In this document: in pieces, positions 1 through 12,475 of the stretch
Layout: each line of letters begins with the position of its first letter
How positions within the stretch are numbered: position 1 is the stretch's first letter
Assembly (NCBI GenBank): GCA_039881145.1
Contig: JAYKKI010000052.1
Location: 13,810,501 to 13,874,500 of the forward strand
Direction: 5' to 3'
From: Druceiella hillmani
Taxonomy: Eukaryota; Arthropoda; Insecta; Lepidoptera; Hepialidae
DNA length: 64,000 nt
Notes under the pieces: model-generated
Told to the model about the DNA's origin: nothing
The model's database searches: none
Seen by the model: the letters and a program-made list of their open reading frames with translations, nothing else
Position numbers and translations under genes: made by a program

Positions 1-824
1 TCAGAAACCTTTTTATTAAATCTATTTTTGTTTTCTTTTTACCGCTGAAGAGATGCAATAAGTTATACAAGAACGTAGGATGTGAAAAAAGTTTAGCACA
101 TTTTTGCTTACGAATGGACTACAATTTCACTATATGTGAGATTTGTTATATTTAGCTACAATAAAATAGCTCTTTACTAGTTTGCAACTATAACAAATTC
201 TCTCTTTAATTTACTAGTAGCCGTTATCCTAATTTTTTCCTTTCTTAACAAAAGTAATTCAGAAATTGTGGAGTAAGGATGGGAATATATTAGCAAAATA
301 TTTTGAAGACAAGTCAACAGAGATCGTATAAAATATGTTACTAGATATTTTTAGTTTAATTTCACTTATAAGCCTTTTTAAAGAAATTGAGATTTTTGAG
401 ACCATTTTTATTGTTCCGCAGCTAAAAGATGGAAACAGAACCTACGAGTTTATGATTAGACTTCGATGTCTGTCCATTGAGAAAAACAGTTGCGAAAATA
501 GTGTCAATTTGAAATTGGGCGTAATTATGGAATCTGCTTGTCCTCATCTATTAAAAGAAATTTTGAAAGTGTTTTTATTTTTATTGAAAATGGGAATTTT
601 ACATTGAAAGTGGGGACTACAAGTCAACGTCAAGTATCATATGAAAGTGTATTCTTTATACAATTCAAAATTATTTCTCTTTTAATTTTAAACTATGCAA
701 CTTTTGGGATGCAACAAAAAATATTGGAAAAAAATCACCCCAACACCCACCTCCCACCCTTCCTCGACGCCTAAGTTCGAAGTTAGCTAGCTGAAAGACA
801 TAGACATCATTTAGAGTAAAAGAA
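1..824. other. AT-rich non-coding stretch
   Basis: The two open frames here (335-607 and 538-774) are low-complexity, rich in F/I/L/K, show no domain and overlap each other out of frame. I see no splice-bounded exon or repeat unit. Confidence 0.5.
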
Positions 825-1495
825 GATTTATTTATTTATTTAAAGACTTTGATGAACAGTCATCTGACAAACTTGTTTCTACAGAAGCAATCTCTTACAG
901 TTAACCAGAGTTAGAATGCAATAAAAACAAAATAGGATATGCATAAAGTTACATATTATAACAATATGTAAAAGATAAAATAATTTAAATCAAAACAGGG
1001 ACAAAAAAGGATAGGCAGAAAATCACACATTACAACAACTTTTAAAAGATAAACTAATAGAAACCAAAAAAAAGAGACCAAAGAAAACAAACAAAAATCT
1101 AGATCGATATGACTGGTGGAATTTTAGATCTGAATTGAGGGAAAGGAATAAAAAGAATTAAAGGATGCAATGATATGAAAGGAAAGAGAATTTTTCAAAG
1201 TTAAAGAAGACAACACTTTTTCAGACGGCTTTTGAAAGCTAGAAGTTACGGCGAAAGTCTGATGTCAGAATTCAGTTTAATCCATTATTTGGCAGCATAA
1301 ACAGTGAAAGAATGCTCATAGAAAAAATAGAATGTTTGGGGATAAGGAGCGTGAGAAGTATGTCAGAACGTAGATACAGATGACTAAAAAGGGCTGTAAA
1401 TTTTGCTAAAAGATAAGGGGGACTGTTAGGGTTATTTAAGATATTATAGAGTAGCAAAAGAATATGGAACTTGCGTCGATATTGTACCAAACATT
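825..1495 (-). mobile_element. LINE 3' remnant (jockey/CR1-like), copy A
   Basis: Read on the minus strand, 1490-1272 encodes a string typical of the C-terminal end of insect non-LTR reverse transcriptase proteins. It contains RRKFHILLLLYNILNNPNSP, then PPYL, then LRSDILLTLLIPKHS. Stops and frameshifts follow. The sequence continues to a terminal ATAAATAAATAAAT-type tail, seen as TTTATTTATTTATTT at about 826-841 on the plus strand, which is the expected 3' end of such a LINE. The tract just before the tail (plus strand about 870-905) reads in reverse as GGTTAACTGTAAGAGATTGC and matches the equivalent tract of the copy at 23.3-24.2 kb. The copy is 5'-truncated and dead. The family name is inferred from protein resemblance only. 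Confidence 0.72.
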
Positions 1496-1839
1496 TGTAG
1501 TTTTTTTTGTCACTTATTACTTAATTTCTACAACATTATCGTGAAGTATTGTATTGAATAGAGAATTTTAATTTTATCTGCGCAATTCATAATATTCTGG
1601 AAACAGGATCCTCGGCTTTAGTATTCCGCTTTTTATACTATTTAGTGGTTTTTTTTTAAATTTCAAAGCATCGTTTGTGAATTATTAAATTCAAACCCTC
1701 TATTTTGAACTGATGCACAAATATTGTGAGAAATGGAAAATTTATGTAAAACTGTTTATTTGTTGTAAGTTTATATAAGAATTACTCGTCAGGTATGCTG
1801 CAAAAATTAATTTGCTGAATTGTGTATTCCGACAAGTAC
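1496..1839. other. AT-rich non-coding stretch
   Basis: No gene, repeat unit or transposon end recognised. Confidence 0.4.
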
Positions 1840-1995
1840 CTGACCGTTTTTAGGGTTCTGTAATAGAACGGTCCAATCGAAACCCTATTTTTTATGAACT
1901 TTGTATATCCATTTGTCCATTTGTCCCTCCGTACGTCTGTATATAACAGGCTTGTAACTTCTAAACAAAATAAGATACAAACATAAAATTGATCC
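1840..1995 (+). repeat. Dispersed 'GGGTTCTGTA...TCCATTTGTCC' repeat fragment
   Basis: The tract TTTTTAGGGTTCTGTAATAG is followed by an AACCCTA motif and a degenerate (TTTGTCCA)/(CCGTACGTCTGT) stretch. Similar pieces occur at 39.2, 41.55, 45.6 and 50.3 kb, some inverted. I recall this motif as widely dispersed in lepidopteran genomes, often linked to non-autonomous transposons. The open frame 2156-1782 on the minus strand runs through it and is probably not a gene. Confidence 0.4.
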
Positions 1996-2539
1996 ATGAT
2001 ATGTAGTTCTTTGGTCCGAAACTTGAAACTTTTGAAATTGTATTCATAATAATTTAAACTTTTATTTCGAATAGGTTTTCGTACATATACCGAAAAATAC
2101 CTTTTTGCGTAGATATCTGGGCTATTGTTATAAAAAGCTTTTTGAGTATAGTACAAATCCGTTTTATAATTTATTTTCTATTAAAAAATAATGACTTGGT
2201 GGACAATTAAAGCCATTTTAAGACCCCTTTTTTACTAGGTCTATCTCAAAACATTATAATATAATACATATCACGTATTTAAACAAAAATAAATACGAGA
2301 ACAAATAAAACAAACTAAAGAATTTATAAGTAAAAAACCAAAGTATTTTTGGGAATTTCACAACATTTTTACATGTTAAGCAATAAATGTTTATAATGAA
2401 AACATTGTTATTTAGGAACGGTTGAATTTGTATTTATATTTAAATGTCTTCTAAACTCTTTTTTCTTCTCTCCAATTTTTGCTCAAATGGGCATGAATAA
2501 AAATTGGTACAACCTTGTTTTATCTTATAAAGTTGTTTG
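1996..2539. other. AT-rich non-coding stretch
   Basis: No recognisable gene or repeat. Confidence 0.4.
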
Positions 2540-3025
2540 TCAGAAAATAGGTTAAAATCATTTTAAGCTTAGACAAAAGGATTGAAATCACTTCAAGCTT
2601 AGACCGAAGCTAAAGAAAACTCAAGAGACCAAATTGGTGAAAATGGTGTAAACCGGCGAAAAATGATGAAAATTGACACAAAATAGCAAAAAATTATATA
2701 ATTTAAAAAATTTCACCATATAGAAAAAACTGGCGAAAATGGCCAGGAATAGCAACAATCATTGAAAGAAGCATAAAGCCAATCTAATATGACCCAACCT
2801 AACCTAACTTAACCTAAACTGACCTAGCCCAAACTAAGCGAAGCTAAGAGACGAAATTGTTGAAAATTGTGTAAAAAGGCAAAAAATGGCTAGAAATTAC
2901 AAAAAGTTGAAAGAAAATAGCTAAAAATGGTGAAAACGGCGAAAGTGGCAAAAAATTATCAAAATGGCCAAAAATAGCAACAATCATTGAAAGAAGCGTA
3001 AAGTCAATCTAACCTAACTTAATGT
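2540..3025 (+). repeat. Two-copy tandem duplication (about 225 bp) built from GGTGAAAATGG-like words
   Basis: The tract AGCAACAATCATTGAAAGAA occurs at 2751 and again at 2976, a spacing of 225 bp, and both copies run into a CCTAA-containing segment. Inside each copy there are many short related words such as GGTGAAAATGG, GGCGAAAATGGC and GGCAAAAAATGG, suggesting growth from a much shorter unit. A smaller duplication around AAGCTTAGAC (about 2567 and 2597) lies at the left edge. Confidence 0.75.
2795..2820. repeat. Short telomere-like CCTAA tract
   Basis: CAACCTAACCTAACTTAACC contains consecutive copies of CCTAA, the complement of the insect telomere repeat TTAGG, with one C-to-T change. A shorter CTAACCTAACTTAA lies at about 3005. 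This is an interstitial tract embedded in a tandem repeat, not a chromosome end. It could also be a chance product of the repeat. Confidence 0.45.
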
Positions 3026-3806
3026 TCAAGGCGGGTAGAAATAGTGATCGGGAATATATAACAACATTTTTAAAAAATTATCTCCGAGCAAAACGTTTAT
3101 ATGATTGATGACTTCACTTAAAACGACGTCAGTTACAGAAATAGTGGGAATCTTGTTACGCGATGAACGTTAATTAAAACTCCGCCGCCAAACGTCGCAG
3201 ATCTATTACACAATTCCTCCAAGGCGCTATCGGATAAACCGATCTGTGGCCCTGACAACGTACTCCCGCAGTCGCCTATCTCGGTGGGGTAGGCATCGAT
3301 TTGAGAAATTGGAAAAAAGTTGCAAAAGTAAATACAGGTTCAAGGGACGGCCGTAAGATTTAGGTTTGAAACGTATTAAGGATGCTGTGAGACATGTCCC
3401 TAAGGGGAGATAAGGCCGTGATTAAGAGAAGTGATGAACGGGGTAATAGAAGATTTCTTGTGTAAGCTTAATGAGTTAAAAAACTATTTACATGAAAAAT
3501 TGGAATTTATATTAAACGCCAATATCTTTAAGGAAAAAAATTGTTGTGATCAATTCTAGCAAATTTCCTAGTTTGATATATTTTTGAGGAACTACTACCA
3601 ATGATGTTATATTAAAAATGTATGATATTGGCGCTCTAAAAGATAATTACCTTCTTCTCACTATTTCTGTTTTATATGCCTAATTTGTTTGATTATGTAT
3701 CCCTTCCTTTATAGTTTGTGTGTGAGCGCTATCTAGAACCAACCAACAATGCTGTTCGTTTTATAAGTGTACAAAGTATGTTCTACGGTTTCAACTTCGT
3801 AGAGTT

Positions 3807-3810
<4 letters not shown>
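3026..3810. other. Non-coding stretch with a GC-richer core at 3175-3450
   Basis: The segment around 3178-3300 (ACTCCGCCGCCAAACG, GGCCCTGACAACG, CGGTGGGGTAGGC) and 3345-3450 stands out from the AT-rich background. No open frame of note spans it. It could be a regulatory element or an old repeat. The open frame 3718-3954 is mostly a translation of the (TA)n tract. Confidence 0.3.

Positions 3811-3879
<69 letters not shown>
3811..3879. repeat. (TA)n microsatellite
   Basis: About 34 uninterrupted AT dinucleotides, followed by a short (GT)n tail. Confidence 0.95.
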
Positions 3880-3880
<1 letters not shown>

Positions 3881-4483
3881 GTGTGTGTATGTATGCTATA
3901 AGTTTAAACTCCGTAGAATTATCGTTATATAATGTGATGATTGATAGGTTTTAAATATTTTTAAAATATGAGCTTTTTAACAAAAAAAAAAGGATTTTTG
4001 AAATCAAATATGCAGTTATAGAAATTGGCACGAACAAAGTAAAAAAAAATTCCGTTTTAGTTCTGCTCTGCCCCTAATGTAGCATGATGATATACAGCCT
4101 TTAATGTTTCTCAAAATATGCTTTATTAAACACAAAAAATAATAGAAAAATTAGCACGGATAAAAGAATAAATTAATATACTTTTCTGATTTATATAAAA
4201 TTATAAATAACATGTGTATTTATTATAACGTCATAAGCCATTATTTTTTATAATTTCTAATATTAATAAAAAAAATATATCTTAAGACATAATACACCAA
4301 CATTAATATTATGTTAATATATCCATTCACAAATCACTATTTTTGCATAAAAAAAAACTAAAACAGCAAGCATAGAAAACATTTCAATAAATTTTTATCA
4401 TTCGTTTTAATAAACATAACAACAAACGTTATAAAAATAAATGATTAGTTAAATAGCACATACGAAATGTTTATATTGTCTAG
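3880..4483. other. AT-rich non-coding stretch
   Basis: Nothing recognised apart from poly-A/T runs. Confidence 0.45.

Positions 4484-4559
<76 letters not shown>
4484..4559. repeat. (TA)n microsatellite with one GT interruption
   Basis: AT dinucleotides, interrupted once by GT at about 4501. Confidence 0.95.
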
Positions 4560-4563
<4 letters not shown>

Positions 4564-7500
4564 CGCATTCAGAGTCTATATAATCTATAATCGAATACTT
4601 CATTCTTCATTATCTCTCTACCGTTGATGTGTCGCGTATATCGCATTGTATTAAATTTCAAATTAATGTTGTTTTATACCTGATTTTCATTTACAACTAT
4701 AAATATCTCTAATTTTTTTCTTTCATATTTGTAATGTAACATTTTTTTGACCATTTTTAATTGACTGCATCAATCATTATAATCTGCCCCTATACCAACA
4801 TATCTCATTTGTCGCATTGTGGTGAGCTCTAAGAGATTGCTGATGTAGTTATATTTCCGTCAACTGCCTTATTTTCATTAAATTTTAATAACATAAATAA
4901 ATAATACAAAGAGATAGAGAGTGCGTATTTAAAATTTACTTCAACAATAGTAACATATGTGTATATCACATAGTATGGAAAAAAACAAACTCATAAGATC
5001 AATATAAATTTGAGAATACTTTTAAACTTATACATATTTAGAAATTATACAAATATGTTTTGTGCCATAAAATATAATATATCTGGAATAACACAGATTG
5101 AATGTCAAAAAATTTCAAATTTTTTTTGTTGACTTAGCACCTAACTTGTCTTTCCACAAGCTCATAATTACGACAATTGTATTATTTTGTTAAGATACCT
5201 CTTAAGGAAGAACATAGTTATTGACCGAGAATGTACAGAGAGAAACAATAAGGTCATAGGTGCAAAAAAAATGTCAAACCCTAATGAGTCTTCGTCAAAA
5301 GTTGTGCCTAGAATAGTGAACAGAGTTGAAAAAGATTCGTAAGGAGACAGTTGCCTAGAGTCCTTTCATTAATTTCATGAACTTATGTTGCCATATTTTA
5401 ATCTATTATAATACTTTCAACAAATAATTATATTATTTTCGAATACACTATATGTTTTCACTGACATAGTCTAATATATATGTCTATATTATGTGCTTTT
5501 AAATAAAATTTGATACAAATTTATTAATATATTTAAAAAAACATTTCCATAAAAATAAAATTTCCATAAAAACTATCATAGATATTTTTCATATCACTAT
5601 TTGAAACGGAATAATAGAAGCACAAAATTTACTTATTTAAACTAAATATTTGTAAATGTGTCGTGGCGTATTATACGTCAACAACTATATGTAAACAGCA
5701 ACAAGTCGTAGAATTCATGTGCCGACTTTCGCTTACCTTAAACCGTTTAATTTATTTCAAATGTTACCATCAAAGGTAGTAAAATCAGTCTGTTGACAGT
5801 TCCATGGAAGCACTAAGTTCCCAACGAAGACACCCTAGAGTACCTATTACATTAAATTCAAAGTTATAAAAATATATACTACTACGTACAGACTTAAAAA
5901 TATCCGACCCGCGTCTACCTTCTTTAGGAAGCCAATTCGAGACGAAAATTTTAAGACTTAAAGTATCGTAAATATAAGGCCTATTGTAATTTATACCCCG
6001 TAGAATACAGTGCAGAATAGAGATGTTGTATAAAAGTGTAAGACAAATGTAATACTTTACAAAAAATTAATACAAAAATTTACCTACAGAACCTAACTTT
6101 TTTTAAATAATTTGAAAGAAGTAGTTAAGGTAATGACGATGACATAATTTTGTATGTTTACACCAGACATTTTGTATGTTTGTTAGTTTTTTTGGAAAGA
6201 TCATAAAATTTAATACGAATATATTCTATTGGATATTATTAGCGTAATTAAGTGTTCTACGGAATTTATGATAGATGTCGAAGAAAACTTTTATGCTTGC
6301 GGTGGTCAAGAAACGGTTTCTTATTATAATTTTATTTTCCCCGTACAATCGTTAAATTTCTTCGGAACATGCGTAACTTAATTAATTATAGCTAATAGAT
6401 AATTAGCTACATAATTAGCAATACAGGTAAACTTTAGGACAAATATAACATTAATGACATGTTAATTTTGATTATTTTATATGGAAATAAATGAAACAAA
6501 CATTTCCTTGGAAGACGTTGACGTCAATTTTTCCGCTACCTTTAGATATTAGACTAACATGCATTAAATGTAAAATTACTCCTTGCTTTTATTAGCTTTT
6601 TAATTTAAAATTTTACTACTAAGTACAGAGATAGAAACACTTTTCTACAATAATAACATATTACAATCAACAAATCTCTTAGTACAAAGTATTACTTTCA
6701 AATTAGACTGTAAATGAGTGATAAAAATGAATGTACTTTAAAAAACGGGCACAGTGTTTTGTGAAATAATTTAAAATAAAGGACCGTTGTTTTCTTCATG
6801 ACTTGAAATTGATCAAGTAAATTAATCTAAATCATTTTAAACGCAAAGTTGTTGTGGCCAAATATATTCTTGCTTAGAATTTTTCCAAATTTTCTGAACC
6901 TTTGACTGAAAAACAAGCCGTGGCGTTAGGGAAATCCAAGATATTTTGATGTTTAATATTTTGAAGGAACATTCATTTTTTTTAAATCGTTTTCGTATTA
7001 ATTGAAATCTCTCTATAAAACATATTCTTTGTAATATTTCATATAAAATACATTAAAAATGATATAAGATATGTGACAGACGAATGAATGGGCTAAATGT
7101 AAAAATAATAATTATCTGTTTATGGGACCTTAAAAAATAATAAATATATTTTTTCCTATCTAAGCAAAAGTTTTTAAGTACGTGTGCCATATAAATTTCA
7201 AGTAAAAACAAGGGACAGAACTAACTTGATGGTAAGATATGAATGTAACCTAATATATAGCATCCAATATAATATCCACACTTTTCGTATTCAACCTTAA
7301 TTGATTTTAAATTGAACGTGGATGAGATATTAAATACATCACCAGATTCAATATCAAGCTAATCAATAAAGATGATTTTCTTTTCTTATAAATGCAAATT
7401 TGAACTTAAGAAAATTTGCAAACGAATAAAAATTTAAATGCAAAGTTCCTCCGCATTTTTCTACATATTGAGAAGCAGATTCATAAGACTTAAATATAAC

Positions 7501-8499
7501 GATATTTAAATGCATTCGCACTCGCAACAGATCTTTTACATTTGTGTACGCTCGTAAGAAGATATTCATAATATCCATACCGAGGAACGATGGAGTGCCT
7601 CGATGCAGAACAGTACGAGATGAAATTATAGTAAACACGTTACGTTCACGAGCTCTCATAAATATGGGGCAAAGATATAAAATTTTCTATAGAACAGTTT
7701 GAAAATTGACATGAGTACTATGAATGAGTACAAGAAAAATTACCATGCAAAAGATCAAAGAAATAGAAAACTTTATTGATATTATTTAAATAAGGGCGAC
7801 GCTAACTTTTCTCGAAAACTGTCCAATTTTCGTTCAATGATATCACAATAGACAAATAAATTTTTTTCTTGGAGTTAGAAAACGGAATTAAAATATCATT
7901 TCAACTTGTTCAGTACTTACTGAACAAAATGACGCCACTAAAAACAAAAACAAACAAAACATACTAAGTGCGATTTTTTGGAAATTTAGCCCTATAGATT
8001 ACTACAAACAGCAATTCCAAAAGTGCTCAGTACCTCGTATTCTCTCTGAGATTGTAAAGAATGTGAAATTGAAAGCTCATCTGAACACTTTAAGTACTTT
8101 TTCGTATTACGTAGTCAAACTAGCAGGCATGCAATAACACCAAAAACATTGCTTTTTTATTTTATGCCATAGTTATAGCCCCATAAATAATTTTTACAAG
8201 AAACATTTTATAAACTAAGTACTTTTCCTGTGTTATTTGATCTATATATGTCAAGAAATTCTAAGGAAATTAATAATACTTAACATTCTATAATTTCTAT
8301 TTTTAAAAACAGTGTATAAAATCAAATACAAACAAGTATAACTTGAGGCAATATTTTTGGTCTCAGATAAAATGGATTAATTATGAGTCATTTAAAACAA
8401 ACGAACTTTATTGAAATTCATTATTTTATTCATACAACACCACCTTATTATTATTACATTTTCAAGTGCATTTTTAATTATGACCTTCAATCGTTTAAA
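4560..8499. other. AT-rich non-coding stretch
   Basis: Four kilobases without a supportable gene. The minus-strand open frame 7659-7363 (98 codons) shows no domain, signal peptide or flanking splice logic, although its DNA at 7440-7660 is somewhat less AT-rich than the surroundings. No repeats with obvious unit structure were seen. Confidence 0.4.
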
Positions 8500-8990
8500 A
8501 AAGTTACTCCACTGTAAAAAACGAATTTACTCGGTCGAGTAAACTTCATCATTCTTAAGAAACGTGCCATCCAAATTCCGATCTGCATTACCGCAAATAA
8601 AGCATTAACCGCATTCGCATTCAGCACTTTAACCGACATCGTGTTTCGGTTACGGAAAAAAAATAAATAAAAACAAAGAAAAATGTCAGGATGGAAAAAA
8701 ATTAAAAATAAAAACGAATAACTCCGCCGCGGTGTAATTAAACAATTAAGTTTTGTGGGCGGAAGCGAGCAGTTTGAGGGCGGAACCGCCTTGCATACTA
8801 ACGAGATCGCGTCGCTGATAACAGCCCTAATGATAAACGAAATCCTGCTACCGGAAAGAGAAAATGGAGGGACAGTATTAGATACAATGTTTGGGCGGCC
8901 GCGGTGCTATTTACAACGAAAGGCGCTTCCTGCTTTGTCGCCTGGCGTAATAATTTTGGCGAGTGCTTTGAGACATTACTTAAATATCTA
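8500..8990. other. GC-richer island, candidate conserved non-coding element
   Basis: Tracts such as TCCGCCGCGGTGTAATTAAA, GGGCGGAACCGCC and GGGCGGCCGCGGTGC contrast sharply with the AT-rich flanks. An open frame of 78 codons (8755-8991) crosses it but starts from a non-ATG codon and has no recognisable domain. In AT-rich insect genomes such islands often mark constrained regulatory DNA. That reading is inference. Confidence 0.3.
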
Positions 8991-9177
8991 ACTCTGAAAA
9001 TTCAAAATTTCGTCCTTAACAAAGTATCAAATAATTAAATTTCTGTTTAGACGTTTCTGATGTTTATGGAATATTATTAGTACGAAGAGAAAATTCTCGT
9101 AAATTTCACCAAGTTCATTATGTATTATCTTTGCTGGTGCGATTTTACTGATTGTCAATGATGACAAATAATTTGAA
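8991..9177. other. AT-rich flank of repeat
   Basis: No recognisable gene. Confidence 0.35.
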
Positions 9178-9775
9178 TAAAATTATCCTTCCCGAATTAA
9201 ATATTCTTGCAAATTTACGTTAATATTTAGAGTAAAGTTTTGTTGTTCATCTTTTTTTATTAATAATATGTAAGGTAAAATTATACTCACCGAATTAAAT
9301 ATTCTTGCAAATTTACGTTAACATTTAAAGAGTAAAATTATACTCACCAAATTAAATATTCTTTCAAATTTACATTAATATTTAAAGAGAAAATTTGGTT
9401 GTCCACTTTGTTTTATTTAAATTCAGTCGTCTCAGGAATATTAGATATTCGGTATATTATATATGTAAGGTAAAATTATAGTCCCCGAATCAAATATTCT
9501 TGCAAATTTACATTAATATTTAAAGAGTAAAGTTTCGTTGTCCATTTTTTTTATTTGAATTCAATCGTCTCAGAAATATTGGATATTCGGTATATTATAT
9601 ATGTAAGGTAAAATTATAGTCCCCGAATTAAATATTCTTGCAAATTTACATTAATATTTAAAGAGTAAAGTTTGGTCGTCCATTTTTTATATTTGAATTC
9701 AATCGTCTCAGGAATATTGGATATTCGGTATATTATATATGGGTTGTTATTTCCATGCTGCTATGCTGTATCGGG
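9178..9775 (+). repeat. Tandem repeat, five units; left arm of a long imperfect inverted repeat
   Basis: The core AAATATTCTTGCAAATTTAC recurs with starts near 9200, 9297, 9355 (TTTC variant), 9493 and 9633. The last units are spaced about 140 bp apart and the first ones are shortened (about 97 and 58 bp). Each full unit also carries GTAAGGTAAAATTATA, AAAGAGTAAAGTTT and TCTCAGGAATATTGGATATT. The unit end at 9700-9775 (CAGGAATATT...TTATTTCCATGCTGCTATGC) is matched in reverse complement at 10930-11095. Confidence 0.8.
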
Positions 9776-10099
9776 AGGGTTGAACACAGACGTAAAATGA
9801 GAAATATACGATTGAACATAATAACAATTTTAAGCATTGAATATCAAGTCAGTTTTTTTGTAAATTGTGTTTATATATTATTTTAAACCCATCGTTTAAC
9901 AAAATTCTGCATTATGCTATATATGATTTAAAATAATAGAGAATATTCTAAGCAAATTTAAGTAATAATGGATACTTCCATCATTGTGAAAATTATACTT
10001 AGAGTCTACTTAACTTGGAAATTGGAGAAAATGTGTGACATATCCGTAATTTAATTGCATTTAATTACATTATCTTAACCAAAATAACTCAATTTCTTT
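9776..10099. other. AT-rich spacer between inverted arms
   Basis: No gene recognised. It lies between the two arms of the inverted repeat. Confidence 0.4.
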
Positions 10100-10380
10100 T
10101 CGAAATATATTTGTGCATCAATCGCATCTATTTCCATTACAGCAACTGTACATGTACATCACGCATTGCGGCCTGCGCATGCAAGTACTCACAAAATTTA
10201 CAAAATGTGTTCCGGACAGATTGCAGACTCGCGTGCAATATCGTAAATGGAATACGCAGATATCAAAGCGGTCTGCGTTTCGTTTTAATAAATATTTGAA
10301 TTTATTGTCAGTAGTTACGGAGACAAAGTCGCGATGTTGTTCACATTCGACTGAAAGAGTTTTAGGTAACTGTTGAGCAC
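10100..10380. other. GC-richer island within inverted-repeat spacer
   Basis: Tracts like CACGCATTGCGGCCTGCGCA and GCAGACTCGCGTGCAATATC stand out from the background. Two short overlapping open frames (10111-10299 and 10113-10376) cross it in different frames. Neither shows a domain, signal peptide or splice signal that I trust. Candidate regulatory element. Confidence 0.28.
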
Positions 10381-10565
10381 AGTTCCTAAGTAAAAACCAT
10401 TTGTAGCATTTTCTTCTTAAGAGTAAGCGGTAGGCATTTATAGATAAATATGACAGAAAAATTATTCACAAGGAAAAGAAATTAATTGAAATAAGCAAAA
10501 TTTACAGGTTGATTTCAATAAGAATAACTTTAAAAATAAATTATAGAATATTTTATCGAAAAATT

Positions 10566-10567
<2 letters not shown>
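10381..10567. other. AT-rich non-coding stretch
   Basis: Nothing recognised. Confidence 0.35.
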
Positions 10568-10622
<55 letters not shown>

Positions 10623-10630
10623 TATACACA
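10568..10630. repeat. (TA)n microsatellite
   Basis: TA dinucleotides with CA interruptions at the right end. Confidence 0.95.
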
Positions 10631-10929
10631 CTTATATTTTTAAAATGGTGGCATTTGCACACAATCTATACGTTCTCAAAAAGAACTTTTGAAATACTAC
10701 AAATTTTGTTTAATATATATATATTTCATCAAACAGCATTCCACGTATGGGACCATAATACTTACCACGTCTTCTTCTATTCTTTGAAACATGGTGCATT
10801 TGATTCCATATTTTAGTACATTCATGAACTAAAATTTCGTCACTTAAATAATATTTATTTTTTCTTACGTAGATACTCCGTCTAAATTAGATACGTAGAT
10901 AACGTTGTGCTACAAAATTAAACCCTTGT

Positions 10930-11095
10930 CATGCAATGTTAACGTAAATACAGTATAACAGCATGCAAATAACATTCCATACATAATATACTGAATATAT
11001 AATATTCCTTGAGGTGACCGAATTTAATAAAAAAATTAACAACAAAACTTTACTCTTTATGTTATTAATATAAATTTGCAAGTATATTTCATGTT
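10930..11095 (-). repeat. Right arm of long inverted repeat (single unit)
   Basis: Reverse complemented, this segment reads AAATTTATATTAATAACATA, AAGAGTAAAGTTTTG, TCACCTCAAGGAATATT and ATGTTATTTGCATGCTGTTA. These match, in the same order, parts of the unit and its right edge at 9633-9775. It holds one unit against five in the left arm. Confidence 0.65.
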
Positions 11096-12287
11096 TACCT
11101 TGTGCTATTTATATAATAAAATTATGTTTAAAATTTGTTAAATATACTGATTAAATTTTCACTAAAAGTTAACTATATAGCGTTGCAATTTATTTTTATT
11201 TTTCTGTTTTTTTACCAATGTTTTTCGCATAAAAAGTAGCAATTCAAAAGCGGATTTTTGGACAATTTGAATAAAAACACTCCTCGCACATAGTTTCTTC
11301 TTATTATTTTTTCTTTAACAATATAAAAAATATGAAAAATAAAAAACATGAAATTCAGCTATTCGACTAGTGCTTGCCATCTGTTTTATTTGTTATCGTG
11401 AGTAAGTAAAGTTGAGTGTTCCTTTTGTAGTTTTATGTATCGAAGTCCTATTTACGTTATGTTTTTAGGTACTCGTATAAAGTTTCTTCATTCAATACTT
11501 TCATTTATATTATTTTTGTCAATATTTCCCAGTCCACGATTTTCCTTAATTTTCTTTGTATTCAGTATTACACTTTCTCTGATGTTACTTTCATCCTTAT
11601 CTAAGTGTTTGTTTTCCATAAACTGTAACGATAGATATTTTGAAACGGTTTTTTTAATATATTAATTTTTATTTAAGAAACACCATTTACATAATTACCT
11701 CCTTGTATAAATTCCATTATCAACACATATTCACTAACTCTTTCATTTGCTTCGATAAGCTTTTCTTCTGTAATACATTTAATTTTTTATAATTTACTTT
11801 TTATAATTTGCAATTATATAAATATTAAATTAAAATTTACGGAGCTGCACGATCGACAAAATGAACTTTTTCTTTACCTTCTTGATTTGAAATGAGCTGA
11901 AGAATCTCTTGTAGGATTCAGTTAAAATTTTCACAAATCTTCACGCACTTCTTATTCGTAAACAAGATACTTACTTCAATTGACCAGGTTTTATCCTAAA
12001 TTCTTTTAAACTGTAGAATAAACTGATCCGCCACTTGCTTAAAGTTCTTCGAAGTAAGCATTTTACTTTCGTCAAAAAAAATTATTACCTCAACTTCCTC
12101 CTCCAAACTTTAATTTCCTGGCTTCTTCTTTCATATATTGCTTCTTATCTCTTTTGATCTTGATATATGTCTATTTATTTTATGTTAATTTACACGACAC
12201 AATATTATTACTTTCCATTTGCCATGCATACTACTAGATCATTATTTCGTTCTCATAGCCGACTATTGACTGGATGTGATTCCTTTT
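11096..12287. other. AT-rich non-coding stretch
   Basis: The open frame 11435-11665 is hydrophobic low-complexity sequence with no domain. No repeats were recognised. Confidence 0.4.
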
Positions 12288-12475
12288 GTGACAATAATAA
12301 ATAATATGTATTGCATAGCATAAGTAATATGTGACAATAATAATATGTCATAATAAGTAATATGTGACAATAATAATATGTCATACAATAATAAGTAATC
12401 TGTGACAATAATAAGTAATATGTGACAATAATAATATGTCATACAATAATAAGTAATATGTATTGCATATCAAAA
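12288..12475 (+). repeat. Short complex tandem repeat (AATATGTGACAATAATAAT)
   Basis: Words such as GTGACAATAATAAGTAATAT and AATATGTCATACAATAATAA alternate in irregular order. Two outer copies carry ATATGTATTGCATA. It looks like slippage between nearby similar words. Confidence 0.85.

Noticed and set aside
1782..2156. 124-codon minus-strand frame as a gene
   Set aside because: It overlaps a dispersed repeat fragment and has no domain or conserved start context.
3718..3954. Open frame with poly-(IY)
   Set aside because: Translation of a (TA)n microsatellite. The same applies to 54943-54746, 60012-59806 and 60106-59903.
7363..7659. 98-codon minus-strand open frame as a gene
   Set aside because: No domain, no signal peptide, unremarkable codon pattern and no splice logic; AT-rich DNA gives such frames by chance.
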